Shown in pieces: positions 43,415-53,059 of a stretch of 64,000 nucleotides of DNA (positions are counted from its first letter, which is position 1; every line of letters starts with the position of its first letter). Both the position numbers and the translations under genes were made by a program. The stretch is from Nocardia sp. alder85J (GTDB lineage Bacteria; Actinomycetota; Actinomycetes; Mycobacteriales; Mycobacteriaceae). The notes below the pieces were generated by a model. The model was not told the DNA's origin. It saw only the letters and a list, made by a program, of their open reading frames with translations, and made no database searches. Where the stretch lies: assembly GCF_020176955.2 (NCBI RefSeq), contig NZ_JAIUCZ020000014.1, positions 62,001 to 126,000 on the forward strand. The letters run 5' to 3'.

Positions 43415-44133
43415 GACTGCCCTCCCACCGAAATTCGTTCCGCCACAACGTGATACAGCTCGTCGATGACCTCGTCCATGGTGAGATCGCTGGTGTCGAC
43501 GAGCACCGCGTCCTCCGCCGCCCGTAGCGGCGACACCGCGCGGGTGGAGTCGAGGTTGTCGCGGCGCTGCACATCGGCGAGGACCGCCGCGTAGTCGTCG
43601 CCGCGGCCCTCCGCGATGTTCTGCTGGTTGCGCCGCGACGCGCGGGCCTCCGCCGAGGCGGTCAGATAGATCTTGGCGTCGGCGCCGGTCAGCACGACCG
43701 TGCCGATGTCGCGGCCCTCGACGACGATCCGGCCGGCCGCCGCGGCCAGCTCGCGCTGCAACGCCACCAGCTGCTCCCGGACCTCGGGCACCGCCGACAC
43801 CGCCGACACCGCCTTGGTGACCGCGTTACCGCGGATCTCGTCGGAGACGTCCTCGCCGTCGAGCGCGATCGACTCGTGGCTGGGATCGGTGCCGATGGCC
43901 AGCGGCAGATCCTTCACCGCGGCGGCGATGGCCGACGGATCGGCCAGATCGGCGCCGACGCGCAGCACCCGCAGCGTGGCCACCCGGTACATGGCGCCGG
44001 TGTCCAGGTAGCGGGCGCCCAACCGGGTCGCCAGCCGACGGGACACGCTGGACTTGCCGGTGCCGGAAGGCCCGTCCATCGCCACCGTCAGCGGCGAGGA
44101 ACCGGTCAGACGATCCGCAACGTCATTCGACAT
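43411..44133 (-). CDS. cmk: cytidylate kinase
   Basis: The 240-residue protein has the P-loop DGPSGTGKSS, the LDTGAMYR CMP-binding motif, VEGRDIGTVV and RRDNLDSTRAVSPL in the lid region. It phosphorylates CMP and dCMP with ATP. The ATG at 44133 is used, with GTGGGGGA upstream; an in-frame GTG seven codons earlier is an alternative. The gene is 26 bases after rluB and overlaps der. Confidence 0.95.
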   Translation of the reverse strand: MSNDVADRLTGSSPLTVAMDGPSGTGKSSVSRRLATRLGARYLDTGAMYRVATLRVLRVGADLADPSAIAAAVKDLPLAIGTDPSHESIALDGEDVSDEIRGNAVTKAVSAVSAVPEVREQLVALQRELAAAAGRIVVEGRDIGTVVLTGADAKIYLTASAEARASRRNQQNIAEGRGDDYAAVLADVQRRDNLDSTRAVSPLRAAEDAVLVDTSDLTMDEVIDELYHVVAERISVGGQS

Positions 44134-44159
44134 GTGGTCCCCCACGGTCTTCACACCGT

Positions 44160-45959
44160 TCACAACGACACCGCCTCGTACAGCTTTCCGATTTCGTCGC
44201 GGCCGAGCACCCGCAGGGTGCCGGGCCGTTGGTCGCCGAGCGCGACCGGGCCGATATGCGTTCGGACCAGACCGATCACCGGATGGCCCACCGCGTCGAG
44301 CAGCCGGCGCACGATGTGCTTGCGGCCCTCGTGCAGCACCACTTTGACCAGCGATCTGCCCTCGCCGAGTTCCAGCACCTGGAATCGGTCCACCTTCGCG
44401 GGACCGTCCTCCAGCTCCACACCGTGGTGCAGTTGCTTGCCGGTCTCGCGCTTCACCTCGCCCTGCACGGTGGCCAGATAGGTCTTGGACACCTGGAACG
44501 AGGGGTGCATCAGCCGATGGGCCAGATCGCCGTCGTTGGTGAGCAGCAGCAGACCCTCGGTGTCGGCGTCGAGGCGGCCGACGTGGAACAGCCGCTGACC
44601 GGCCATCACCCGCTCCGCGACCAGGTCGCCGACACACGGTCGGTTCAGTTCGTCGGACATGGTCGACTGCCAGCCCTTGGGCTTGTTCAGCGCGAGGTAG
44701 ACCTGCTCCTCGCGCACGACCACGCGGACACCGTCGACTCGGACGACCGCCGTCTCCGGATCGACGCGCAGGCCCTGCTCGCGCACGATGATGCCGTCGA
44801 CCTCGACGCGGCCCGCATCGATGAGTTCCTCGGCGGCGCGACGGGAGGCCACACCCGCCTTCGCCAGCACCTTCTGCAACCGCTCACCCTCACCCCAGGG
44901 CAGCTTCTTCGGGCTCTGCGGCTCCGCCACCGCGTCGACGTTCTGCCGCCGGGCCGGTTTGGCGAAGCTCAGCACGGTCGGCTGCCGCTTCTGTCGCTCC
45001 GGCTTGGCCTTGCGGGTCGCCTTGTTCTGCGGCCGGGCAACGTATCCGGCCGATCCGGCGCTGCGCTCGGGTGCCCCGCCGCGGCCATCGTCGGCAGAGC
45101 CGTCGCGCCCGGTGCTCGGGCGCCCACGGCCCGCGACCGTGCCGCGGCTCGCCGACGCACGGGTATCGGAGGCCGAGCCCCAGCTCGCGCCCCGGTCCGC
45201 GGTGCGACCACCGCGTGCGGAGTCGCCGTAACCACCACGGGTGGAGTTCCTGGACCCTCCTGCGGCGGAGTCGCCGTACGACCCGCGCGGGGAATCGCCG
45301 GACCGGCTGCGCCCGGAGTCCCGGGACCCGCGGTAGCCGTCGCGATCACCGTAACCACCACGGTCGGAGCTGCCACGGCCACCGGAACCGTACGAACCGC
45401 CACCGCCGTAACCACCGCGACCACCGTCGCGGGACGAACCACCGGCGTAACCACCCCGGCTGTCGTCACGGGAAGATCCGCCGCCGTAACCACCGCGACC
45501 ACCGTCGCGGGAAGCGCCGCCGCCGTAACCGCCACGACCACCGTCACGGGACGAACCGCCCCCGTACCCACCCCGGCCCGAATCGCGGGACGAACCCCCG
45601 CCGTAACCACCACGACCACCGTCACGGGACGAACCGCCCCCGTACCCACCCCGGCCCGAGTCACGGGACGAACCCCCGTTGTATCCGCCGCGGGACGAGC
45701 CGCCCGCGTTACCGCCCCGGCCGGAATCGCTGTACGACCCGCGACCGGTGGCACCGGAATCACCGCGACCGGAATTCCCCGATCCACGTCCCCGATCGCC
45801 GTATCCCCCCCGTGGCGTGTCGCCGTATCGGCGATCGCCGTCCCCACGTCCCCCGCGCTGCTCTCCTCGAGCGCCGCGTCCATGAGCCGAACCACCTCTG
45901 GGTTCGGCCCCGTGTTTTCTGTCATCCGGTGTGCCATCTCGGCGAGCGGGTGTATTCAC
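44160..45959 (-). CDS. rluB: RluB-type 23S rRNA pseudouridine synthase with a long RGG-rich N-terminal extension
   Basis: The enzyme part (about the last 245 residues) has an S4 RNA-binding domain (RLQKVLAKAGVASRRAAEEL) and the catalytic motif VGRLDADTEGLLLLTNDG with the essential Asp, then HEGRKHIVRRLL. It modifies a uridine in 23S rRNA helix 89-93. About 350 residues of Gly/Arg/Ser/Asp/Tyr low complexity precede it, including seven tandem 13-residue units of the form GGSSRDGGRGGYG. Such disordered arginine-glycine tails bind RNA. The GTG at 45959 with AGAGGAA upstream is preferred; a TTG at 46004 overlapping the scpB stop is possible. Confidence 0.9.
   Translation of the reverse strand: MNTPARRDGTPDDRKHGAEPRGGSAHGRGARGEQRGGRGDGDRRYGDTPRGGYGDRGRGSGNSGRGDSGATGRGSYSDSGRGGNAGGSSRGGYNGGSSRDSGRGGYGGGSSRDGGRGGYGGGSSRDSGRGGYGGGSSRDGGRGGYGGGASRDGGRGGYGGGSSRDDSRGGYAGGSSRDGGRGGYGGGGSYGSGGRGSSDRGGYGDRDGYRGSRDSGRSRSGDSPRGSYGDSAAGGSRNSTRGGYGDSARGGRTADRGASWGSASDTRASASRGTVAGRGRPSTGRDGSADDGRGGAPERSAGSAGYVARPQNKATRKAKPERQKRQPTVLSFAKPARRQNVDAVAEPQSPKKLPWGEGERLQKVLAKAGVASRRAAEELIDAGRVEVDGIIVREQGLRVDPETAVVRVDGVRVVVREEQVYLALNKPKGWQSTMSDELNRPCVGDLVAERVMAGQRLFHVGRLDADTEGLLLLTNDGDLAHRLMHPSFQVSKTYLATVQGEVKRETGKQLHHGVELEDGPAKVDRFQVLELGEGRSLVKVVLHEGRKHIVRRLLDAVGHPVIGLVRTHIGPVALGDQRPGTLRVLGRDEIGKLYEAVSL
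45402..45704 (-). repeat. 39-bp tandem repeats inside rluB
   Basis: About seven imperfect 39-bp units encode GGSSRDxGRGGYG. They alternate between SG and GG variants, with one DS variant (SSRDDSRGGYA), which suggests expansion by unequal crossing-over of two-unit blocks. The repeat number is likely to vary between strains. Confidence 0.8.
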
Positions 45960-46000
45960 GATTCCTCTGGTTGTTCCGCAGGCTCCGCTTCGAAGTCCTG

Positions 46001-46711
46001 TCAATCCTCTGTACCGAGGTCGATGTCCGCCTCGGCAGGTTTTCTGAGCCGGGTGTACCGCGGGTCGGTATCCAGACTCTCGTTGATCTCATCGATCAGG
46101 TCGACGCCCGGCAACAGGGGCGCCAGCGCCGGCAGATCCGTCAGCGATGCGAGCCCGATCCGTTCCAGGAACAGTTCGGTGGTGACGTACATCGTGCCGT
46201 TGGTCTCCGGATCGGCCCCGGCCTCGGCGATGAGGCCGCGTGCCACCAGGGTGCGGATGACGCCGTCGACGTTCACTCCGCGGACGGCGCTCACTCGTGC
46301 TCGGGTAACCGGTTGACGATAGGCGATCACCGCCAAGGTCTCCAAAGCGGCCCTGGTGAGCTTCGAGCGGGACCCGTCGAGCAACATGCGTTCCACATAG
46401 GGCGCATAGTCGGTACGAGTGTAGTAGCGCCAGCCGTCGCCGACGAAACGCAGGTCGATTCCGCTGCCGCGAGCGGTCAGTTCCGCCGACATCTCGCGCA
46501 GGGTGCTTTCCACCCGGGACACGGCGTCGCCGAGGGCGGCGGCCAGCAATTCCGTCGGGGCGGGCGCGTCCACCACCAGCAGCATCGCCTCCAGCGCCGA
46601 CCGGAACTCCGGTTCGTCGAGAATGTCCGGGGTGACGGGAGCGGCCTCCGGTTCGTCGGCATCCGGCAGCGGTTCGTTTCCCGGCTGGTCGGTGTCGGCG
46701 GTCATCGTCAC
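46001..46711 (-). CDS. scpB: segregation and condensation protein B
   Basis: The 236-residue protein has two winged-helix domains. The core SALEAMLLVVDAPAPTELLA, then RSKLTRAALETLAVIAYRQP and RGVNVDGVIRTLVARGLI, are diagnostic of ScpB. It binds ScpA and SMC in chromosome condensation. The start is a GTG overlapping the scpA stop; an ATG two codons later is an alternative. The N-terminal 30 residues are acidic and probably flexible. Confidence 0.96.
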   Translation of the reverse strand: MTMTADTDQPGNEPLPDADEPEAAPVTPDILDEPEFRSALEAMLLVVDAPAPTELLAAALGDAVSRVESTLREMSAELTARGSGIDLRFVGDGWRYYTRTDYAPYVERMLLDGSRSKLTRAALETLAVIAYRQPVTRARVSAVRGVNVDGVIRTLVARGLIAEAGADPETNGTMYVTTELFLERIGLASLTDLPALAPLLPGVDLIDEINESLDTDPRYTRLRKPAEADIDLGTED

Positions 46712-47544
46712 CCGTAATCCTCCTCGAACGTCACCATCGGTGCCGTTTCGTCTATTTCCCCGATCCAGCTGATCGCCAGCGGCCCGAGTGGGTCGGGCTG
46801 GTCGAACTCGATCGTCTTCCCTCGATACAGCTCCAGCAGCGCCAGGAACCGGGCCACGATCTGGATCGGCAGGTCACAGCCCGCACAGACCTCCCCGAAC
46901 GTGGTCCAGTTACCGGCGCCGCGCGCCTTCAGCAACTCCAGCACCAGCGCCGCCTGCTCGGCCACCGAGAAGGCGTGGGTGTGGATGTGGTCCAGCCCGA
47001 CCCGCGGCTTGGGCCGCGGCCGGAACGCCGCCGCGGCGACCTGCGCGAACGCCGCGGCGTCGACACCGAGCGTAACCTCCGGCAACAACGCCAGATACCG
47101 GTCCTCCAGGGACACCGCACGCGGATAACGCCGCAGCGCCACCGCTTCCAGCTCACCGAGCAGCTCGGCGACCTGCTTGAACGCCCGGTATTGCAGCAAC
47201 CGGGCGAACAGCAGATCCCGAGCCTCCAGCAGTGCCAGATCCTCTTCGTCGGTCACCTCGCCGGACGGCAACAACCGCGCCGCCTTGAGGTCCAGCAAGG
47301 TGGCCGCCACCACCAGGAATTCCGTGGTCTGGTCGAGGATCTTGTCCGCGCGCAGCGTGGTGTCCTGATCCAGACTCGCGGTGAGCTGGCGAGTGTAGGC
47401 AATGAATTCATCGGTGACCTGGTGCAACGCCACTTCCGTGACGTCCAGGCGGCGCTGGCTGATCAGCTGCAACAACAGGTCGAAGGGACCCTCGAAGTTG
47501 CTCAGCCGGAGATGGAACCCGGCCGATCCCTCGGTATCGCTCAA
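46708..47544 (-). CDS. scpA: segregation and condensation protein A (kleisin)
   Basis: The 278-residue protein starts with the ScpA signature LSNFEGPFDLLLQLI and contains the conserved LVVAATLLDLKAARLLP helix; the C-terminal winged helix ends the protein. It bridges SMC heads with ScpB. The likely start is a TTG at 47544 that overlaps the parA stop (TTGA), because no ATG or GTG lies before the conserved N-terminus and the neighbouring genes are coupled in the same way. Confidence 0.93.
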   Translation of the reverse strand: MSDTEGSAGFHLRLSNFEGPFDLLLQLISQRRLDVTEVALHQVTDEFIAYTRQLTASLDQDTTLRADKILDQTTEFLVVAATLLDLKAARLLPSGEVTDEEDLALLEARDLLFARLLQYRAFKQVAELLGELEAVALRRYPRAVSLEDRYLALLPEVTLGVDAAAFAQVAAAAFRPRPKPRVGLDHIHTHAFSVAEQAALVLELLKARGAGNWTTFGEVCAGCDLPIQIVARFLALLELYRGKTIEFDQPDPLGPLAISWIGEIDETAPMVTFEEDYG

Positions 47545-48512
47545 CGGCCCGACCGGTGAATGACTTCCCGTGCCATCGCGCGATAGGCCTCGGCGCCGCC
47601 GGATTTCGGCGCCCAGGTGGTGATCGGCTCCCCCGCCACACTGGCGTCGGGGAACCGGACGGTGCGTGCGATCACCGAGTCGTAGACCAGGTCCCCGAAC
47701 ACCTCGACGACCCGGCTCATGACCTGCCGGGAGTGCAGCAGTCGCGCATCGAACATGGTGACCAGGATGCCGTCCAGGGTCAGCCGCTGGTTCAACCGGT
47801 CCCGCACCTTCTCGACCGTGTCCGTCAGCAGTGCCAGACCGCGCAGCGAGAAGTACTCGCACTCCATCGGAATGATCACGCCGTCGGCGCAGGCCAGCGC
47901 GTTCACGGTCAGCAGACCCAGCGACGGCTGGCAGTCGATGAGGACATAGTCGTAGCGGTCGCCCAGCGGTGCCAGCGCACGGCCCAGGGTCTGCTCCCGG
48001 CCCACCTCGTTGACCAGCTGGATCTCCGCTGCCGACAGATCGATGTTGCTGGGCAGCAGGTCCATGCCGTCGACCTTGGTGTTCAGCAGGACGTCGTCGA
48101 TGCGGGCGCGGCCGCCGACGAGCAGGTTGTGCACGGTGAGATCCAAGTCGTGGTGCGCGACACCCAGACCCGCGGATAGCGCACCCTGCGGATCGAGGTC
48201 GACGAGCAGCACTCTGCGGCCGTACTCCGCGAGTGCAGCACCGAGGTTGATGGTGGATGTGGTCTTGCCGACGCCGCCTTTCTGGTTGCACATGGCGACG
48301 ATCAACGCGTCACCGTTGCGGGACACCGGGGGTGGAGCGGGGATGTCGCGCAACGGGCGTCCGGTCGGTCCGATTTCGGTGCCGTCCGCCACGATGTCTT
48401 TAGCCTCCCATAATGTTTGGGCCGCCTGCTCGATCCGCTGGCCTGGTCGGGTATTCGAAAGCGGTTCTGCCGCAGCTCGCATCGGCTGCTCCGACGCATC
48501 GGCTGTCGTCAT
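47541..48512 (-). CDS. parA: ParA/Soj-family chromosome-partitioning ATPase
   Basis: The 323-residue protein has a deviant Walker A (CNQKGGVGKTTSTINLG), VDLDPQGALSAGLG and LIDCQPSLGLLTVNAL. It is the second, scpAB-linked ParA seen in mycobacteria (Rv1708 position), not the oriC-linked copy. About 65 residues precede the ATPase core. The ATG at 48512 follows AAGGAG by eight bases, so an upstream in-frame start is rejected. The gene is first in the parA-scpA-scpB-rluB-cmk-der run. Confidence 0.92.
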   Translation of the reverse strand: MTTADASEQPMRAAAEPLSNTRPGQRIEQAAQTLWEAKDIVADGTEIGPTGRPLRDIPAPPPVSRNGDALIVAMCNQKGGVGKTTSTINLGAALAEYGRRVLLVDLDPQGALSAGLGVAHHDLDLTVHNLLVGGRARIDDVLLNTKVDGMDLLPSNIDLSAAEIQLVNEVGREQTLGRALAPLGDRYDYVLIDCQPSLGLLTVNALACADGVIIPMECEYFSLRGLALLTDTVEKVRDRLNQRLTLDGILVTMFDARLLHSRQVMSRVVEVFGDLVYDSVIARTVRFPDASVAGEPITTWAPKSGGAEAYRAMAREVIHRSGR

Positions 48513-48620
48513 ATCCGCTGCTCCTTCGATATTCCTGCCTCGCCCCGCCCCCATCGCAGCAGGGCGGTCGCCCAGCGCCGGCGTCGGGCAAAGTGCAGCA
48601 CCGCCGCAGCGCACCGGGAC

Positions 48621-48649
48621 CTCATAGACGCTACCGCCTAGAAGCGCAA
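48621..48649 (-). promoter_or_regulatory. candidate promoter of the parA-der operon
   Basis: On the minus strand, TTGCGC (48649-48644) and TATGAG (48626-48621) are separated by 17 bases and lie about 110 bases upstream of the parA ATG. Both hexamers are reasonable -35 and -10 matches. The rest of the 330-base gap from 48513 to 48842 shows no gene. Confidence 0.5.
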
Positions 48650-48842
48650 GAGCGACGCTCGGACACGCATTGTGAGCCTGCCCCTATGAGCGCGTCGCGC
48701 ACGGCTTCGTCCCGGCGCGCCGGACCTCGTTGGCCGAGCACGGATTACATCATCCGTCACTTCCGCCCCCGACGTGGGCGTGTCGCGAACGTCACCGCCC
48801 CGATCACAACCCGACCTTCCAGATTATCGGGACGATTCGCAT

Positions 48843-49766
<924 letters not shown>

Positions 49767-50086
49767 CGCATCACCCGCCTATCGGGGCGATAGCCGTAGT
49801 AGCCCGGACGCTGCTGCTGCGCGCACCGGCAGCGGCGGGGCCGCAACGGCATGGACAATAGTCATGGACCCCATCATTGCAGCCCCCACCGACAATCTCG
49901 CCGATCGAAACCGACTCGCGTCTGCGCCGGAGTGATGACACCGCCGATCGGAATAAACCGCGCAGCCGGTGGCGATCTTATCGGAGCGCCTGCGCCAGCA
50001 GCACGGCCTGCAACACCGCGACCACCGAAATGGCCACCACCCGTAGCCAATTGGCGTCGCAGAGCCGCCGATACAGCGAATCGAGC
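49767..50086. other. gene-free stretch between xerD and the interrupted tetR
   Basis: About 320 bases lie between the divergent genes. One short minus-strand frame (ATG near 49850) gives a 30-40 residue Arg/Gln-rich peptide without homology that I recognise. No hairpin, tRNA or repeat stands out. It probably contains the two outward promoters. Confidence 0.4.
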
Positions 50087-50629
50087 GTGCCGTCCGGACG
50101 TCGTGCGTAGCGCGGCCGCCGCAGCCGCGATCGCATCCTCGCGGCCGCGCGGGATCTGTTCGCCGAACGCGGCTACGAACGGACCACCATCCGCGCCGTC
50201 GCGGCGGCCGCGGAGGTCGATCCGGCCCTGGTGATGCAGCATTTCGGCACCAAGGAGCAGTTGTTCACCGCGTGCGTCCGCGACGCCGACACCGCCTTCG
50301 ACGGGCAGGACCCGCTGGAGTACGTGCTCGGCATGCTGGCCTCGCGCCTGGAGAACGAGCCGACCGCCTCGCTGGCGCTGCTCCGCTCGATGCTCACCCA
50401 CCCCGAGGCGACCGACGAGTTGCGCCGGGCCCTGGAGGAACAACAGGAACGGTTCGCCACCGGCATCGAGGCACCCGACAGCCGGCTGCGGGCCGATCTC
50501 ATCGGCGCCGTCATCCTCGGCGTCGTCCTCAACCGCCACCTGCTGCGCCCGTCCGCACTCGCCGCAGCCGACCCCGAGCACATCCTCGACCTGCTGCGCC
50601 CCTGCCTGCGGGAACTGACCGGGGCCTGA
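50087..50629 (+). pseudogene. TetR-family regulator interrupted by an amber codon at position 8
   Basis: From 50111 the frame encodes a good TetR protein: RGRRSRDRILAAARDLFAER, then a helix-turn-helix (TTIRAVAAAAEVDPALVMQHFGTKEQLF) and a normal C-terminal domain to 50629. No ATG, GTG or TTG exists between 50111 and the HTH. The only fitting start is a GTG at 50087, but its eighth codon (50108-50110) is TAG. Initiation at the internal GTG (50231) would delete the DNA-binding domain. Either this is a recent nonsense mutation, or an unusual start codon, suppression or a sequencing error applies. Confidence 0.6.
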
Positions 50630-50725
50630 GCCCGCGCGGTCGACCATGTCACCGATGCCGCCGATCGCGACCCGGCGAACGACGCGTCGTGACCACCGGC
50701 ACTCCGTACGGATCCGGGTGGCGGC

Positions 50726-51502
<777 letters not shown>

Positions 51503-51509
51503 AGCCGAA

Positions 51510-51543
51510 AATATACACTCATCTTCGCATTCGTGAAGATGAG
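51510..51543. promoter_or_regulatory. divergent metal-sensor operator and leaderless promoter
   Basis: CTCATCTTC (51518-51526) and GAAGATGAG (51535-51543) form a perfect 9-bp inverted repeat with an 8-base spacer. On the minus strand a near-consensus -10 TATATT (51515-51510) directly abuts it and ends 7 bases before the exporter ATG. An ArsR-family repressor bound here would block the exporter promoter. Confidence 0.7.
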
Positions 51544-51617
51544 AAAGTGGCGGTGCCGGTGCCGCGAGCAGGCGATGTCACACTGGGTGGGCAAGGCCGC
51601 GACAGGAGGGCGACGCG

Positions 51618-51980
51618 ATGAGCATCGGCAAAACGACCACGCGGACCACGCCCGCCGGACACGAGGAAGGGCTGACCGGCCGACAGGTGGACGAGGCCGT
51701 GCGCATGCTGTCCATGCTCGCCGAGCCGACCCGGCTACGGCTGCTGTGGGCCCTGCGCGACGGTGAGTTCGGCGTCACCGCGCTGGCCGAGGCCGCCGAA
51801 TGCACGCCGACCGCCGCCAGCCAGCACCTGTCGAAGCTACGCCTGGTCGGCTTGGTGCAGCAGCGCGCCGACGGGCGCGCCCGTCTCTACCGGCTGTCCG
51901 GCGGCCACGTGCTGCGCCTGCTCGCCGAGGCGCTCGCCCAGGCCGAGCACACCGTCTCCGGGCTGCCGCATCACGGTTGA
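51618..51980 (+). CDS. ArsR/SmtB-family metal-sensing repressor, NmtR-like
   Basis: The 120-residue winged-helix protein has MLAEPTRLRLLWALRDGEFG followed by the recognition region ECTPTAASQHLSKLRLVGLV and a wing with RADGRARLYRL. The C-terminal alpha5 helix and tail contain GGHVLRLLAEALAQAEHTVS and HH, in the positions where the Ni/Co sensor NmtR has metal ligands. It probably releases the operator at 51518-51543 when Ni or Co binds. AGGAGG stands eight bases before the ATG. Confidence 0.88.
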   Translation: MSIGKTTTRTTPAGHEEGLTGRQVDEAVRMLSMLAEPTRLRLLWALRDGEFGVTALAEAAECTPTAASQHLSKLRLVGLVQQRADGRARLYRLSGGHVLRLLAEALAQAEHTVSGLPHHG

Positions 51981-52059
51981 GCGAGGGATCGCGTCTCCTC
52001 CGGTTTCACCGCTGCCTCCCTGGTTACTCGCCACTCGGGAACCGAAAGGAGATGACAAC

Positions 52060-52356
52060 ATGCTGATGCTTACTCCCACTGCCGTCGAAGCCGTGCGCTC
52101 ACTCACGTCCACGGCGGGTACCGCCGAGGATGCGGGCCTGCGGATCTCCACCAACGACGGTGCGCAGACGCTGGAACTCGCGGTCGCCTCGGCGCCTGCC
52201 GAGCACGACCGGATCGTGGACACCGCGGGGTCCCGCGTCTTCCTCGACGAGCAGGCAGCCGCCTTCCTCGACGACAAGGTGCTGGATACGAGCATGGACG
52301 AAAGCGGCCGTAGCGCTTTCGTTCTCGCTCCGCAGGCCGGCCCCTCGGCCAACTGA
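52060..52356 (+). CDS. HesB/IscA-like protein without cysteines
   Basis: The 98-residue protein has the A-type scaffold layout (LTPTAVEAVRSL near the N-terminus, GLRISTNDG, then SRVFLDEQAAAFLDDKVLDT). The three cysteines that bind the Fe-S cluster in IscA/ErpA are absent: there is no Cys in the protein. Related cysteine-free HesB-like proteins are common in actinobacteria, so it is a real but non-canonical family member with unknown function. The ATG at 52060 follows AAGGAG by eight bases. Confidence 0.82.
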   Translation: MLMLTPTAVEAVRSLTSTAGTAEDAGLRISTNDGAQTLELAVASAPAEHDRIVDTAGSRVFLDEQAAAFLDDKVLDTSMDESGRSAFVLAPQAGPSAN

Positions 52357-52393
52357 TCCGGGCGGCCGTCCGGGCATCCCGCCCGGGCGGCCG

Positions 52394-53059
52394 TTATCCC
52401 TTCCCGTTGCCGGCGGACTTCCGTTCCAGGAAGTCCGTCGGCATCCCCGGCCACGGCGTCTCCGCCGGGCGAGGCCGAATTCCCCTGTCCCGCACCGCGG
52501 CCAGCGCCAGTACACCGGCCACCGCGGTGGCGTTCTCGATCTCACCGGACAGCGCCGCCCGTACCGCCTCGTCCACCGGCAGGCGCAGCACCCGCAGGTC
52601 CGCCTCCTCCATTTCCGGTGGCGGACGGTGGGTTTCGGACAGGCCCGTGGCCAGATAGATCCGCAGCGCCTCGTCGGTGAAACCGGGCGACAGCGCCATC
52701 TCCACCAGCACCGACCATCGTTCGGCGGCCAGGCCGGTCTCCTCCGCGAGCTCTCGCTGCGCGGCGGCCAGCGGCGATTCGCCCGGCTCGTCGAGCAGGC
52801 CCGCGGGCAACTCCAGCAACCGGCGGCCGATCGGATGCCGATACTGGTCGATCAGCACCAGATCACCGTCGTCGTCGACGGCGACAACCGCTACCGCGCC
52901 GTACTTCTCGACCACCTCGCGCTGCGCGACGTGCCCGCCGGGCATCACCACCTGATCCAGCCGCAGCGCCAGGATCGCGCCCGAATAGACCGTGCTGGTC
53001 GACACCCGCTCGAACTCGTGGGTGCCCGCCTCGTCCGGACTTCCCCCCTGCTCGCTCAC
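52394..53059 (-). CDS. NUDIX hydrolase, ADP-ribose pyrophosphatase type
   Basis: The 221-residue protein has a complete Nudix box (GLLDEPGESPLAAAQRELAE then ETGL) preceded by QYRHPIGRRLLELPAG, typical of ADP-ribose pyrophosphatases (Rv1700 position). It splits ADP-ribose to AMP and ribose-5-phosphate using Mg2+ or Mn2+ bound by the box glutamates. The GTG start overlaps the pyrG stop (GTGA). The C-terminal MPTDFLERKSAGNGKG tail is variable. Confidence 0.93.
   Translation of the reverse strand: MSEQGGSPDEAGTHEFERVSTSTVYSGAILALRLDQVVMPGGHVAQREVVEKYGAVAVVAVDDDGDLVLIDQYRHPIGRRLLELPAGLLDEPGESPLAAAQRELAEETGLAAERWSVLVEMALSPGFTDEALRIYLATGLSETHRPPPEMEEADLRVLRLPVDEAVRAALSGEIENATAVAGVLALAAVRDRGIRPRPAETPWPGMPTDFLERKSAGNGKG

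Noticed and set aside
45402..45704. Possible CRISPR-like repeat pattern in the 45.4-45.7 kb region
   Set aside because: The repeats are head-to-tail without unique spacers, have a codon period (39 bp) and encode an in-frame protein repeat.
49767..49860. Small minus-strand peptide (Arg/Gln-rich) upstream of xerD
   Set aside because: No ribosome-binding site, no recognisable homology and a very short length; it cannot be separated from chance.
52357..52393. GC-rich hairpin between the HesB-like and NUDIX genes
   Set aside because: The pairing is imperfect and includes wobble pairs and direct repeats; it may be a weak terminator but is not convincing.
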